In this document: piece after piece, positions 1 through 8,433 of the stretch
How positions within the stretch are numbered: the first letter of the stretch is position 1
Layout: every line of letters starts with the position of its first letter
NCBI RefSeq assembly: GCF_011421635.1
Contig: NZ_WTLI01000008.1
Span: 1 to 64,000, forward strand
Reading direction: 5' to 3'
From: Paenibacillus turpanensis
Lineage (GTDB): Bacteria; Bacillota; Bacilli; Paenibacillales; YIM-B00363
DNA length: 64,000 nucleotides
Translations under genes and position numbers: made by a program
Notes under the pieces: model-generated
Database searches by the model: none
What the model was told of the DNA's origin: nothing
The model's input: the letters and a program-made list of their open reading frames with translations, nothing else

Positions 1-99
1 GCTTGTTCCCTTTTTTAAGAAAACATGCGTGGATGGTTGTCATGACAATGTCGCAGCCTAAAAAATAACTAATTCATAACAAGGGTTATCTTAATTCAT

Positions 100-148
100 A
101 AAAATGGCAGCTTAGGGACGAGTTGTTGTTCGTCGTATCTAAGCTGCC
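100..148 (-). terminator. Intrinsic terminator of the urt operon
   Basis: A perfect 10-bp stem (GGCAGCTTAG / CTAAGCTGCC, arms 106-115 and 139-148) with a smaller inner stem is followed, in the minus-strand direction, by ATTTTTA. It lies about 30 bases past the urtE stop and closes the five-gene operon. I see no gene in bases 1-100. Confidence 0.85.
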
Positions 149-176
149 TATTTGACTTATTTACAAGCTCCCGAGC

Positions 177-872
177 CTACACCGTCAAATGCTCACGGAT
201 GAGCTCGTCGCTCAGCTCATCGGCGCCGCCCTCGGCGACACATGCGCCTTTTTCCATTACATAATAGTGGTCGGCGATGCGGCCGACAAACTCGAGGCTC
301 TGCTCAACCAGCAGCACGCCCATTTCCCGCTTATGCTTGATGCCCTCGATTACCGACTCAATCAAGTCGACGACGGACGGCTGGATGCCTTCCATCGGTT
401 CATCGAGCAGCAGAAGCTTCGGCCGGGACACCAGTGCCCGCGCAATCGCGAGCTGCTGCTGTTGTCCGCCGCTGAGGTCGCCGCCTTTGCGCTTTAGAAA
501 GTCCTTGAGGATGGGGAAGAGGTCCAGCACATCCTCAGGGATATCCTTCGATTTGCTCTTGGCCGCCTCAAGGCCGAGCAGCAAGTTTTCCTCGACGGTC
601 ATTTGGCCGAACACATCCCGTCCCTGCGGCACATAGCCGATGCCGAGCTGCGCCCGCCGATCCGAGGACAGCCCGGAAATGTCCTGTTCGTTCCACATGA
701 TTTTGCCGCCGCGCGTTTTGACAATCCCCATGATCGTACGCATGAGCGTCGTTTTCCCGACTCCGTTGCGGCCCATCAAACAGACAACCTGACCGGGCAT
801 GACGGATAAATTCATGCCCTTCAATATCAAACTTTCGCCGTAACCGGCTTCCACTTTTTCTATGGATAGCAT
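177..872 (-). CDS. urtE: Urea ABC transporter ATP-binding subunit UrtE
   Basis: Cytoplasmic ATPase of the LivF/UrtE type, 231 residues, the second of two ATPases that power urea uptake. Walker A (GRNGVGKTT) is at about residues 34-42, the signature LSGGQ at 133-137 and Walker B LLLLDEP at 153-159. The open frame extends 32 codons further upstream, but the ATG at 872 follows a GGGGG stretch and opens with the usual family start MLSIEKVEAGYGES, so I use it. It is last in urtABCDE, 25 bases after urtD. The family resemblance to branched-chain amino-acid ATPases means the urea assignment rests on the whole operon and on the UrtA/UrtD types. Confidence 0.88.
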   Translation of the reverse strand: MLSIEKVEAGYGESLILKGMNLSVMPGQVVCLMGRNGVGKTTLMRTIMGIVKTRGGKIMWNEQDISGLSSDRRAQLGIGYVPQGRDVFGQMTVEENLLLGLEAAKSKSKDIPEDVLDLFPILKDFLKRKGGDLSGGQQQQLAIARALVSRPKLLLLDEPMEGIQPSVVDLIESVIEGIKHKREMGVLLVEQSLEFVGRIADHYYVMEKGACVAEGGADELSDELIREHLTV

Positions 873-897
873 CGTGCCGCCCCCTTTCGTCCCCAAT

Positions 898-1719
898 TTA
901 CGATTCGCTTCGATCGCCGCTGCGGCCCAGATACACCTCGCGCACGCGCTTGTCGCTGCGCACCTCATCCATCGTGCCTTCCTTCAAAATTTTGCCCTCG
1001 TGCATAACCGTAACGGTCTGCGCAAAATTCCGCACGAACTCCATATCGTGCTCCACGACAATGATGGTGCGTTCACCGCTCAGCTCCTGCAAAAACCGTC
1101 CCATTTTATCCGTCTCATCGTCCGTCATGCCCGCCGCCGGCTCATCGAGCAGCAGCAAATCGGGCTCCTGCATGAGCAGCATGCCGATCTCCAGCCACTG
1201 CTTTTCCCCGTGGGAGAGTGAGCCGGCCTTGGTGCCTGCCTGCCCGGCAAGCCCAACACGCTCTAAACCCTCGAAAATTTTCCGGCGATCCGCTTCCGAT
1301 TTGCGGGCAAGCAATGCATGGAACAAGCCGCGATCCTGCTTCATGGAAAGCTCAAGATTTTCATAAGTCGTTAAGTCGCTGAAAATGGAAGGGGCTTGGA
1401 ATTTTCGGCCGATGCCCAAACGGGAAATCTCATGCTCCTGCATACGGTTCAGCACCTTGGACTGCTTGAACAGCACCTGGCCTTTGGAAGGCTTGACTTT
1501 CCCGCACAAGGTGTCGAGAAGGGTCGTTTTGCCTGCACCGTTCGGGCCGATCAGGAAGCGAAGTTCACCCTGCCGAACGGCAAAATCAACACCGGAAACG
1601 GCTTTAAAGCCATCAAAATCAATTTCGAGCCCTTTCGTCTCGATAACCGTCTCAGCTCCGTGTGCTGCTGCCGGCTGCGATGGTGCCTGCCGCTGGTGAT
1701 TCGCTGTAGCTGTGCTCAT
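898..1719 (-). CDS. urtD: Urea ABC transporter ATP-binding subunit UrtD
   Basis: First ATPase of the urea importer, LivG/UrtD type, 273 residues. Walker A GPNGAGKTT lies at about 58-66, the signature is LSHGEKQ (168-174), a variant typical of UrtD, and Walker B LLLLDEP is at 188-194. The first ~25 residues are a Gln/Ala/Pro-rich tail not needed for the fold. An AAGGAGG site about 8 bases before the ATG fixes the start, which lies inside the end of urtC: the two genes overlap by 68 bases, pointing to translational coupling. It should sit on the inner face of the membrane with UrtE, bound to UrtB and UrtC. Confidence 0.88.
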   Translation of the reverse strand: MSTATANHQRQAPSQPAAAHGAETVIETKGLEIDFDGFKAVSGVDFAVRQGELRFLIGPNGAGKTTLLDTLCGKVKPSKGQVLFKQSKVLNRMQEHEISRLGIGRKFQAPSIFSDLTTYENLELSMKQDRGLFHALLARKSEADRRKIFEGLERVGLAGQAGTKAGSLSHGEKQWLEIGMLLMQEPDLLLLDEPAAGMTDDETDKMGRFLQELSGERTIIVVEHDMEFVRNFAQTVTVMHEGKILKEGTMDEVRSDKRVREVYLGRSGDRSES

Positions 1720-2773
1720 TCGATGCCCTCCTTTTTGCCATAGCTTTGTTCCAAACGTCCATAATGGAGCCGACGATGCCCTTCGGCAGGAACAGTACCG
1801 TCACGACGAACAGCCCGCCTAAGAAGAATAGCCAGCCGTCCGGGAACATTTCGCTGAAGCCCGACTTGGCTGCGTTCGTTACGACCGCTCCGATGATTGC
1901 GCCGATCAATGTTGCGCGTCCGCCGATGGCGACCCACAGCACCATTTCAATGGAAGGAACGATCGACATTTGTGCCGGAGAAATGATGCCTTCCTGCAAA
2001 ATAAACATCGTTCCGGCAAGTCCGGCCAACGCGGCGGAGAGACAATATACAAAAAGCTTGTAGACGACGGGATTGAAGCCAAGGAAGCGCACGCGGTTTT
2101 CGCCGTCGCGGATCGCTGTCAGCACTTTTCCGAGACGCCCTTTTACCAAGGCCCGACTTAAGAAAAATACGATCACGAGAAGCACTGCCGTTGCATAGTA
2201 CAAAATGATTTTCGATTCAGCCGTGCCAAGCGGCATGCCGAGGAAGGAATCGAAGTTCGTCAGTCCGTTCGTACCCCCGGTGTAGCCCTGCTGGCCGACG
2301 AACAAGGTATACATTACGATCACTAAAGCCTGCGATAAGATCGCGAAAAACGTGCCTTTGATCCGGTTGCGGAACGTAAAGTAGCCAAGGATTGCGGCCA
2401 CAATGACGGGGACGACCATCGACATGAGAATGGCGAAGCCAGCGGATTCGAACGGCTTCCAGAACCACGGCAGGCTTTCCACGCCGCTCCAGGACATAAA
2501 GTCCGGCAGACCGCCGCCCGAGGCCACCAGCTTAAGGTGCATTGCCGTGCAATACGCTCCGAGGCCAAAGAAGACGCCGTGCCCAAGGCTCATAATGCCG
2601 GTGTAGCCCCAAATTAAGTCGATGCCGATGGCTAAGATGGCATAGGATAAATATTTTCCGAGCAGAGAGAGACGGAATTCCGATAAAAACAGCGGTGCGA
2701 CCATCATAAGGATGATGAGTCCCGCAGTCAGCAATAGTTTTGTTTTGGTGGAAAAAGCATTTCGCTGCAGCAT
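1652..2773 (-). CDS. urtC: Urea ABC transporter permease UrtC
   Basis: LivM-type membrane permease of 373 residues, with about ten hydrophobic segments, that forms the urea channel together with UrtB. Typical permease stretches such as LIWGYTGIMSLGHGVFFGLG (about residues 52-71) are visible. GGAAGGGAG stands about 9 bases before the ATG. The hydrophilic C-terminal tail (rich in Ser, Ala and Thr) overlaps the beginning of urtD by 68 bases. It follows urtB after an 18-base gap. Length matches the UrtC family. Confidence 0.87.
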   Translation of the reverse strand: MLQRNAFSTKTKLLLTAGLIILMMVAPLFLSEFRLSLLGKYLSYAILAIGIDLIWGYTGIMSLGHGVFFGLGAYCTAMHLKLVASGGGLPDFMSWSGVESLPWFWKPFESAGFAILMSMVVPVIVAAILGYFTFRNRIKGTFFAILSQALVIVMYTLFVGQQGYTGGTNGLTNFDSFLGMPLGTAESKIILYYATAVLLVIVFFLSRALVKGRLGKVLTAIRDGENRVRFLGFNPVVYKLFVYCLSAALAGLAGTMFILQEGIISPAQMSIVPSIEMVLWVAIGGRATLIGAIIGAVVTNAAKSGFSEMFPDGWLFFLGGLFVVTVLFLPKGIVGSIMDVWNKAMAKRRASNEHSYSESPAAGTIAAGSSTRS

Positions 2774-2791
2774 CTTTTCACACTCCCTTCC

Positions 2792-3697
2792 TTAATCCAG
2801 CGCTCTTGAGCGAATCGTAAAGAGTCCAGCGGGCTTCCATTGTAAAAAGGCGATGATCAGCGCAAACACGATGACCTTGCCAAGTGTTGCCGTCGTTAAA
2901 AACTCAAAGGTGGTATTCAGTACACCGATGCCGAGTGCGCCTGCGAGCGATCCAGCGAGCTTTCCGACTCCGCCGAGAACGACAACCATAAAAGCATCGA
3001 CGATGTAATTCGTGCCGATCGATGGGCCGATCGGACCGATCAGTGTCAGTGCGCAGCCTGCGATTCCAGCGATGCCCGAGCCGAAGGCGAATGCCTGGCC
3101 GTCAAGTCTGCGCGTCGAGATGCCAAGACAGGACGCCATTTGACGGTTTTGCATGGCAGCGCGCATTTGACGGCCGCCGCGGCTGCGGTACAGGTACAAG
3201 TAAATGACGATCAAGCAAATCGCGACGAGAGCAATAATGAAAAGGCGCTTGTAAGGCAGCGAAAGGTCAGCGGATAAGGCAAGACCGCCTTCGAGCCAGC
3301 TCGGCGCTTTCACGGCCACGTTCTGCGCACCGAAAATTTCCCGTGCAAGCTGCTGCAGCATAAGTGACACGCCCCAGGTGGCCAGCAAGCTGTCAAGCGG
3401 CCGTCCATATAAGAAACGGATGAGCGAAAGCTCCAACAGCCAGCCGATTGCGAAGGCGATCGCGAAGGCAACCGGAAGCGAGACGATGAAGTAGAGGTCA
3501 AAATATTGCTCCGGCACCCATTTGGTGAACGCCTGCTGGCAGACGAAGGCCATGTAGGCGCCGATCATAATAAATTCGCCGTGCGCCATATTGATAATGT
3601 TCATGAGACCAAAGGTGATGGCCAGCCCGAGAGCGATCAGAAGTAAGATGGAGCTTACGCTGATCCCGTTAAAAAGCTGCATAAACAGGATGCTCAT
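2792..3697 (-). CDS. urtB: Urea ABC transporter permease UrtB
   Basis: LivH-type integral membrane permease, 301 residues. It is the short Firmicute form without the long periplasmic N-terminal extension found in proteobacterial UrtB. The N-terminal membrane segment with GLMNIINMAHGEFIMIGAY (about residues 30-48) is the family hallmark. AAAGGAGG precedes the ATG. It is separated from urtA by about 150 bases that hold a stable hairpin, so the membrane subunits are probably made in smaller amounts than the binding protein. Confidence 0.88.
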   Translation of the reverse strand: MSILFMQLFNGISVSSILLLIALGLAITFGLMNIINMAHGEFIMIGAYMAFVCQQAFTKWVPEQYFDLYFIVSLPVAFAIAFAIGWLLELSLIRFLYGRPLDSLLATWGVSLMLQQLAREIFGAQNVAVKAPSWLEGGLALSADLSLPYKRLFIIALVAICLIVIYLYLYRSRGGRQMRAAMQNRQMASCLGISTRRLDGQAFAFGSGIAGIAGCALTLIGPIGPSIGTNYIVDAFMVVVLGGVGKLAGSLAGALGIGVLNTTFEFLTTATLGKVIVFALIIAFLQWKPAGLFTIRSRALD

Positions 3698-3737
3698 TCG
3701 TCAAATCCCTCCTTTCGGAGACGGGTCAAGCCCCTGC

Positions 3738-3771
3738 TCCGATTTAAAAATCGGACTGCCCGAACGGGCAG
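3738..3771 (-). terminator. Intergenic hairpins between urtA and urtB (likely attenuator)
   Basis: Read on the minus strand, a GC-rich hairpin CTGCCC-GTTC-GGGCAG (3756-3771) is followed by TCCGATTTTTA, and the T-run is part of a second inverted repeat (arms 3738-3745 and 3748-3755). This looks like a leaky terminator that lowers urtBCDE expression relative to urtA. It could also protect the 3' end of a urtA-only mRNA. Confidence 0.6.
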
Positions 3772-3847
3772 CCCGGCATTGCTGGTGCTGATGGTAGTCT
3801 TCGATTGAATGTGTTCGATCCGGTTTTCTAACCTTTTTCTAATGGTC

Positions 3848-5125
3848 TTATTTGGCGTTGGTTACGTTCGCGCCCCAAGGGTACGTCTTCAGGAATGGAT
3901 CCGGCTTCACCGGCTTGCCAGTGCTCCATACTTCCTTGATCTGGCCGTCTGCTTGGATTTGGCCGATACGAACCGTTTTGTACACGTGCTGGTTGTCACC
4001 GTCGATGGTAACTTTACCGTTCGGTGCGTTGAACTCGATGCCTTTTGCCGCTGCTTTTACCTTTTCTACATCCGTAGATCCGGCTTTTTTCACAGCTTCC
4101 GCCCAGAGGTAGACGCCGAAGTAGCCGGCTTCGATCGGGTCATCCGTAACGCGGTCTTTGCCATACTTCGTTTTGAAGGCTTCGACGAACTTTTTGTTTT
4201 CAGGCGTTTCTGTCGTTTGATAGTAGTTCCAGGAAGTATAGTGGCCTTCAAGAATGGAAGCGCCGATGCTCTTGATTTCCTCTTCCGCGATACTTACGGA
4301 TACGACTGGCATATCGCTCGGCGTAATTCCTGCGTCCTTCAGCTGCTTGAAGAAGGCTACGTTGCTGTCGCCGTTCAGGGTGTTGAAGATGGCATCCGGC
4401 TTGTTTTGTTTAATCTTATTAATGATTGTGGAGTAGTCCGTGTGGCCAAGCGGTGTGTATTCTTCGGCTACGAGCTCGCCGCCGTCTGCTTTCAGCTGTT
4501 CTTTAATGATTTTGTTGGCTGTTCTCGGGAACACGTAGTCGGAGCCAAGGAGGAACAGCTTCTTTTTGTTTTCCTCCAGGAGCCAGGTTACAGCCGGAAT
4601 GATTTGCTGGTTCGTCGTAGCGCCGGTGTAGAAAATGTTCGGCGAGGACTCCAGGCCTTCGTATTGTACCGGGTAGAAGAGTAGTCCTTTCTCTTTCTCT
4701 ACAACAGGCAGCATCGCTTTACGACTGGAAGAAGTCCATCCGCCGAAAATGACGGCTGCTTTATCTTTTTGCAGAAGCTTCTTTACTTTCTCGGCGAAGG
4801 TCGGCCAATCGGATGCGCCGTCTTCGACAATGGGCTTCAGCTGCTTGCCCAGTACGCCGCCCGCTGCGTTGATTTCTTCAATCGCAAGAAGTGTCGCGTC
4901 GCGAACGGAAACTTCACTGATGGACATCGTGCCTGTCAGGGAGTGTACGATCCCGACCGGAATGGTATTGCTGTCTGCTGAAGCTGCTGCGCCGGAGTTT
5001 TCTCCGGATGCTTCAGAGCCGCTTGCAGCCGGCTTGGTCGCCGAACCGGCACATGCCGAGAGTACGGCCGATAAAGCCATGAGCAGTGCGAGAATGAGAA
5101 GACCGTAATGTTTTCTTGCTTTCAT
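3848..5125 (-). CDS. urtA: Urea ABC transporter substrate-binding lipoprotein UrtA
   Basis: Extracellular lipoprotein that captures urea and hands it to UrtBC. The signal peptide ends in a lipobox LSAC with the lipidated Cys at about residue 25, followed by a Ser/Gly/Ala-rich linker (to about residue 48). The mature part is a type I periplasmic-binding fold of the UrtA/AmiC class, with the family stretch [15 protein letters not shown] near its start. I chose the ATG at 5125 (425 residues) because GGGAG lies in front and the signal peptide begins there; a 27-codon upstream extension is open but has no signal character. First gene of the operon, with a consensus-like promoter at 5185-5213. Confidence 0.93.
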   Translation of the reverse strand: MKARKHYGLLILALLMALSAVLSACAGSATKPAASGSEASGENSGAAASADSNTIPVGIVHSLTGTMSISEVSVRDATLLAIEEINAAGGVLGKQLKPIVEDGASDWPTFAEKVKKLLQKDKAAVIFGGWTSSSRKAMLPVVEKEKGLLFYPVQYEGLESSPNIFYTGATTNQQIIPAVTWLLEENKKKLFLLGSDYVFPRTANKIIKEQLKADGGELVAEEYTPLGHTDYSTIINKIKQNKPDAIFNTLNGDSNVAFFKQLKDAGITPSDMPVVSVSIAEEEIKSIGASILEGHYTSWNYYQTTETPENKKFVEAFKTKYGKDRVTDDPIEAGYFGVYLWAEAVKKAGSTDVEKVKAAAKGIEFNAPNGKVTIDGDNQHVYKTVRIGQIQADGQIKEVWSTGKPVKPDPFLKTYPWGANVTNAK

Positions 5126-5184
5126 AAAGCTACAACTCCCTTTTACCATTTTTTGTGGGCTCCATAGTGGGTTCCATTGAGAGT

Positions 5185-5213
5185 ATAGTATGTTATTGAA
5201 CATCATATGTCAA
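5185..5213 (-). promoter_or_regulatory. SigA promoter of urtABCDE
   Basis: Minus strand: TTGACA (5208-5213), 17-base spacer, TACTAT (5185-5190), about 60 bases before the urtA start. The spacer contains a 12-base imperfect palindrome TGTTATTGAACA that could be an operator, but I cannot assign a regulator. Confidence 0.75.
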
Positions 5214-5500
5214 TAAATCTAACATAGATTTTTCGGATATTTTTATGAAAACGTGGCCAAAAGGTGGAAAATAGGGGGCTGACACGGGTGGATTGTTCGG
5301 TTTTAGGGCAGTTGTAATAGGGGGTTGTGGTCAATTTTTTAAATTCGGTACGGAATGTTTACATTTTGAAGGGTGAATGATTGAGTGATTGTGTAATGAG
5401 TTGGACGATATCTGACATTAATATTACACTGGTTAATGGTTGGATTTATGGATTCATTTGAGGGGGCAAGGATAGGCAGATGCATTTACGTTTTTTTAAA

Positions 5501-5529
5501 TTGACAGAATATTTTTGACTGCATATAAT
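5501..5529 (+). promoter_or_regulatory. Consensus SigA promoter for the T-box leader and leuA
   Basis: TTGACA (5501-5506), 17 bases, TATAAT (5524-5529): a perfect consensus match. It starts a leader of roughly 900 nt. Strong initiation fits a gene controlled by premature termination. I see nothing clear in the AT-rich interval 5214-5500 apart from a 7-bp inverted repeat (GTGTAAT 5391-5397, ATTACAC 5423-5429). Confidence 0.88.
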
Positions 5530-5561
5530 AAACTACAATTACCAGCCAATTTAAAATGCAA

Positions 5562-5857
5562 ACGCAAAGAACGGGAATAGTACGAATGCGATTCGGTCAG
5601 AGAGCTGCGGGTTGGTGCAACGCAGTGCGAAGCAATTTCGGAAGCTCGCCCGGGAGCGGCCTGATGGAACGGCGTGCAGAAGCAGCGGCCCTACATGAGG
5701 ACGGAAGCCTCCGTGACAAGGCGCATATTGCAGCCGGCAGCGTACGAGCCGGACAATATGACAAAGTGGATGTGCCGTTAGGTGCATCAACGAGAGTGGT
5801 ACCGCGTGAGCTAAGCCTTGCGTCTCTTATTGAGATGCAGGGCTTTTATTATTTTTT
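5562..5857 (+). ncRNA. T-box riboswitch 1 (tandem, leuA leader)
   Basis: Stem I elements are visible: the AGTA box (5579-5582), AGAGAG (5600-5605), a distal loop with GGTTGGTG, and the specifier side GAAGCTCG at 5641-5648. The T-box core TGGTACCGCG is at 5797-5806. The terminator stem (5813-5846) ends in an interrupted T-rich tract. The codon next to the lower helix is CTC (Leu, 5645-5647); one extra G compared with leader 2 leaves GCT (Ala) possible. It binds uncharged tRNA to prevent termination. Confidence 0.9.
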
Positions 5858-6009
5858 GAAGAGGAACGCTGATCACGTTTCTTTTCGGGCGGCTGGCTGG
5901 TGCAGCTGAGAAACACAGAAAACATCACCTGAGATGACATAGAGGGTATGCTTCTATAAAACACGGATTTAGCTCGTGAATTCAACGAAATTAGTAGTTG
6001 TATAAGGAA

Positions 6010-6310
6010 ACGCTGGGAACGGGAGCAGTAGAGCTAGCTTTTTCGCTCAGAGAGCCGCGGGATGGTGCGACGCGGTCGGAAAAAGGCTCGAACTCGCCCG
6101 GGAGCGGTTTGCTGGAATCGGAATAGCGGCGGAAAGTTTGTTATAGCTGCTGGTCTCCGACTATAGCAAAACGGCAGCCCCCGTGATCGGGCTTAAAGAG
6201 GATGCGTGCTGCCTTATGTTACATGGCGGGCGCATCAAGCGGAGTGGTACCGCGGTAGGTGAAAGCCTGTCGTCTCCTGACAAATGTTCAGGGGTTCGGC
6301 AGGCTTTTTT
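6010..6310 (+). ncRNA. T-box riboswitch 2, leucine type (leuA leader)
   Basis: A second complete T-box: AGTA box (6027-6030), AGAGAGCC, a GC-rich distal stem with GGATGGTG, specifier loop GAACTCG with codon CTC (Leu) at 6093-6095, T-box TGGTACCGCG (6245-6254), and a terminator stem AAGCCTG...CAGGCTT ending in TTTTTT at 6310. It lies about 130 bases upstream of leuA and about 150 bases after terminator 1, with no convincing promoter between them. Both leaders therefore seem to act in series on the same transcript. Confidence 0.93.
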
Positions 6311-6438
6311 CATTGGTGCTTACCACCCTTTGAATCACGTTCGTTCATCATGGAAGGGACACGATAGAGGTTTTTTCGTTTGCGGGGTTTGCGGGGTATC
6401 TGGATCGAATAAATCACTTGAAAAGAGGCTGATTTGCA

Positions 6439-8031
6439 ATGGAAAAGGCGAAAAACATGAGCATGATTCACATTTTTGATACGACTTTGCGAGATGGTGA
6501 GCAGTCGCCCGGCGCATCCATTACACCGGAGGATAAAGTCCGCATTGCGCTGCAGCTGGAGAAGCTTGGGGTAGATATTATTGAGCCGGGCTTTCCGGCT
6601 TCCAGTCCCGGTGATTTCCGGGCTGTTCAAGAAATTTCGCGGCGTGTACGTGCTGCGGAAATATGCGGCTTTGCCCGTGCCGTCCGATCTGACATTGACG
6701 CGGCGGTAAAGGCGACGGAGGAAGCGGCTCGCAGAAGGCTGCACCTGTTTATTTCCTCGTCGCAAATCCACATGGATTTCCAGCTGCGCAAGACGCGCGA
6801 AGAGGTGCTGCGCATCGCAAGGGAAATGGTGGCGTACGGCAAGCAGTTTGTCCATGAAATTGAATTTTCTCCGATGGATGCGTCGCGCAGCGGCGAAGAC
6901 TTTCTGTATGAGATGGTAGAAGCGGTGATTGCCGAAGGAGCGACCGTGATTAATTTGCCGGATACGGTCGGTTACGCGCTGCCGGAGGAATACGGAGCCA
7001 TGTTTACGCGGGTTCGCTCGAATGTTCGCGGCGGTGATTCGGTACGCTGGAGCGCACATTGTCATAACGACTTGGGCTTGGCGGTAGCGAACAGTCTTGC
7101 TGCGATTCAAGCAGGGGCGACACAGGTTGAAGTGACGGTAAACGGCATCGGCGAGCGCGCCGGCAACTGCTCGTTGGAGGAGCTGGTGATGGCGGTCGAA
7201 ACACGCAAGAACACCCTTCTGGCGGAAACGGCGATTGAAAAATCGGAAATTTACCGGACCAGCCAAATGGTGTCGCGGACGATGCATCTGCCGGTTGCCT
7301 ACAACAAGCCGGTAGTTGGCCGCAATGCGTTTCAGCATGAGGCGGGCATTCATCAGGATGGCCTGCTGAAAAATCGCAGCACGTATGAAATTATGGACCC
7401 GGAGCAGCTGGGTGTGCCGCGGGACATGATTGTGCTTGGCAAGCATTCCGGGCGTCATGCGATAAAGCATCGGGTCAGCCAATTTGGCGTGGAATTGACG
7501 GAAGAGCAGCTTGATGATGTATTTAAGCGGTTTAAGCAATTTGCCGATGATCGGAAAATAGTGACAGATGACGAGCTTGCGGTATTGGTGGGCAAAGCTG
7601 TAGATCAGGCGATCGTGCCGTTTGAGTTTGTGGATATGCAGATGATGACGGCAGCCGCATCAGGCAGCCGGGTGGCGGCCGTAACCTTGCGAAATACGGC
7701 GGATGGCGCAGTGCAGACGTTCACGGCTGCGGGCCAAGGGCCGATTGAGGCGGCGATTATCGCGATGAAGCAGGCGATGCCGGTTCCGGTTGAATTTGAG
7801 CATTTGGAGCTGCATTCGATGGCCTCCGGAGAGGCGGCCTATTGCGAAGCGGCAGTACATGTAAGAGCGCGGGGGTGTGGATATCGAGGCAGCGCTATTG
7901 ACGACGATGTGATTGTAGCTGCGGCAAAGGCTTACTTGGCAGCGGCTAATGAAGCGGTTCGTTCGGGAGCTTCCCGTGCAGCGGCCGTAAGCGCCTCTAG
8001 TGCTGTGTCGGAACCTAAGAGGGACGCTTAA
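6439..8031 (+). CDS. leuA: 2-isopropylmalate synthase LeuA
   Basis: Condenses acetyl-CoA with 2-oxoisovalerate, the committed step of leucine synthesis in the cytoplasm. Visible motifs of the HMGL-like TIM barrel are DTTLRDGEQ (14-22), the metal-binding HCHNDLG (from 207), GIGERAGN (236-243) and HEAGIHQDG (from 300). Residues from about 390 form the LeuA regulatory (leucine-feedback) domain. The length of 530 is normal. Starts at 6439 (AGAGG 12 bases ahead) or the ATG at 6457 (AAAGGCG closer) are both possible. It stands alone: no other ilv or leu gene follows. Expression is controlled by two T-boxes in tandem. Confidence 0.93.
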   Translation: MEKAKNMSMIHIFDTTLRDGEQSPGASITPEDKVRIALQLEKLGVDIIEPGFPASSPGDFRAVQEISRRVRAAEICGFARAVRSDIDAAVKATEEAARRRLHLFISSSQIHMDFQLRKTREEVLRIAREMVAYGKQFVHEIEFSPMDASRSGEDFLYEMVEAVIAEGATVINLPDTVGYALPEEYGAMFTRVRSNVRGGDSVRWSAHCHNDLGLAVANSLAAIQAGATQVEVTVNGIGERAGNCSLEELVMAVETRKNTLLAETAIEKSEIYRTSQMVSRTMHLPVAYNKPVVGRNAFQHEAGIHQDGLLKNRSTYEIMDPEQLGVPRDMIVLGKHSGRHAIKHRVSQFGVELTEEQLDDVFKRFKQFADDRKIVTDDELAVLVGKAVDQAIVPFEFVDMQMMTAAASGSRVAAVTLRNTADGAVQTFTAAGQGPIEAAIIAMKQAMPVPVEFEHLELHSMASGEAAYCEAAVHVRARGCGYRGSAIDDDVIVAAAKAYLAAANEAVRSGASRAAAVSASSAVSEPKRDA

Positions 8032-8095
8032 TACGGCGGTGTATACATGGAAGCTTGTGAAGTGCGGCTGTGGAAGGCGAGTTGATGCAGACTGG

Positions 8096-8417
8096 TTTTC
8101 CACATAGTTATACACAGGTTTTGTGGATGATGTGAATAAAACCTGGGGAAAGCTTACGCCACGCGGGATTGCGACATTTTGTGCACGGTGTATAACTGAA
8201 GATCAGGGGTTGTGGATGGCGTGGAAGTTGGGGATAACTTCTGCGCCTTCTTTTTATCGTAATAAGGTTATACACATTATCCACAAGGGGAACGCCTGTT
8301 TTCTGAGGATAACCGGGCTTTTACTAACAAGTCATAAAGCCTGGAGTGATACGGGAAAAAAAGAAGAACCGTCCCGATTGTGGGCGGTTCTCCTTATTTA
8401 TAATCATTTTATCCACA
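8096..8417. promoter_or_regulatory. DnaA-box cluster
   Basis: Four exact TTATNCACA boxes lie in 320 bases: TTATACACA at 8108-8116 and 8268-8276, TTATCCACA at 8277-8285 (directly abutting the previous box) and at 8409-8417. Further 8-of-9 matches are at 8096-8104, 8122-8130, 8187-8195, 8229-8237 and 8304-8312, in both orientations. The region holds no gene. From memory, B. subtilis has a DnaA-box cluster between gcp and ydiF; the next gene here is ydiF-like. A role in titrating DnaA to limit replication initiation is inferred. Confidence 0.8.
8351..8390 (-). terminator. Terminator of the ABC-F gene
   Basis: Minus strand: hairpin with arms GAACCGCCC / GGGACGGTTC (8366-8390), then TTCTTTTTTTCCC. 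It lies 43 bases past the ABC-F stop, inside the DnaA-box region. Confidence 0.8.
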
Positions 8418-8433
8418 GAAAAATGTGTACAAT

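Noticed and set aside
5191..5428. Possible GlnR/TnrA sites near urtA (TGTTATTGAACA; TGACATTAATATTACA at 5413-5428)
   Set aside because: Neither fits TGTNA-N7-TNACA: one is too short, the other has a 6-base spacer and a wrong third base. Nitrogen control of urt is plausible but not shown.
5556..5909. Open frame across the first T-box leader
   Set aside because: The sequence is explained by T-box RNA structure; no ribosome site and no protein resemblance. The same holds for the frame at 6183-6479.
6310..7539. 409-codon open frame antisense to leuA
   Set aside because: Covers the leuA terminator region and coding sequence; Arg/His-rich product without motifs. A shadow of leuA.
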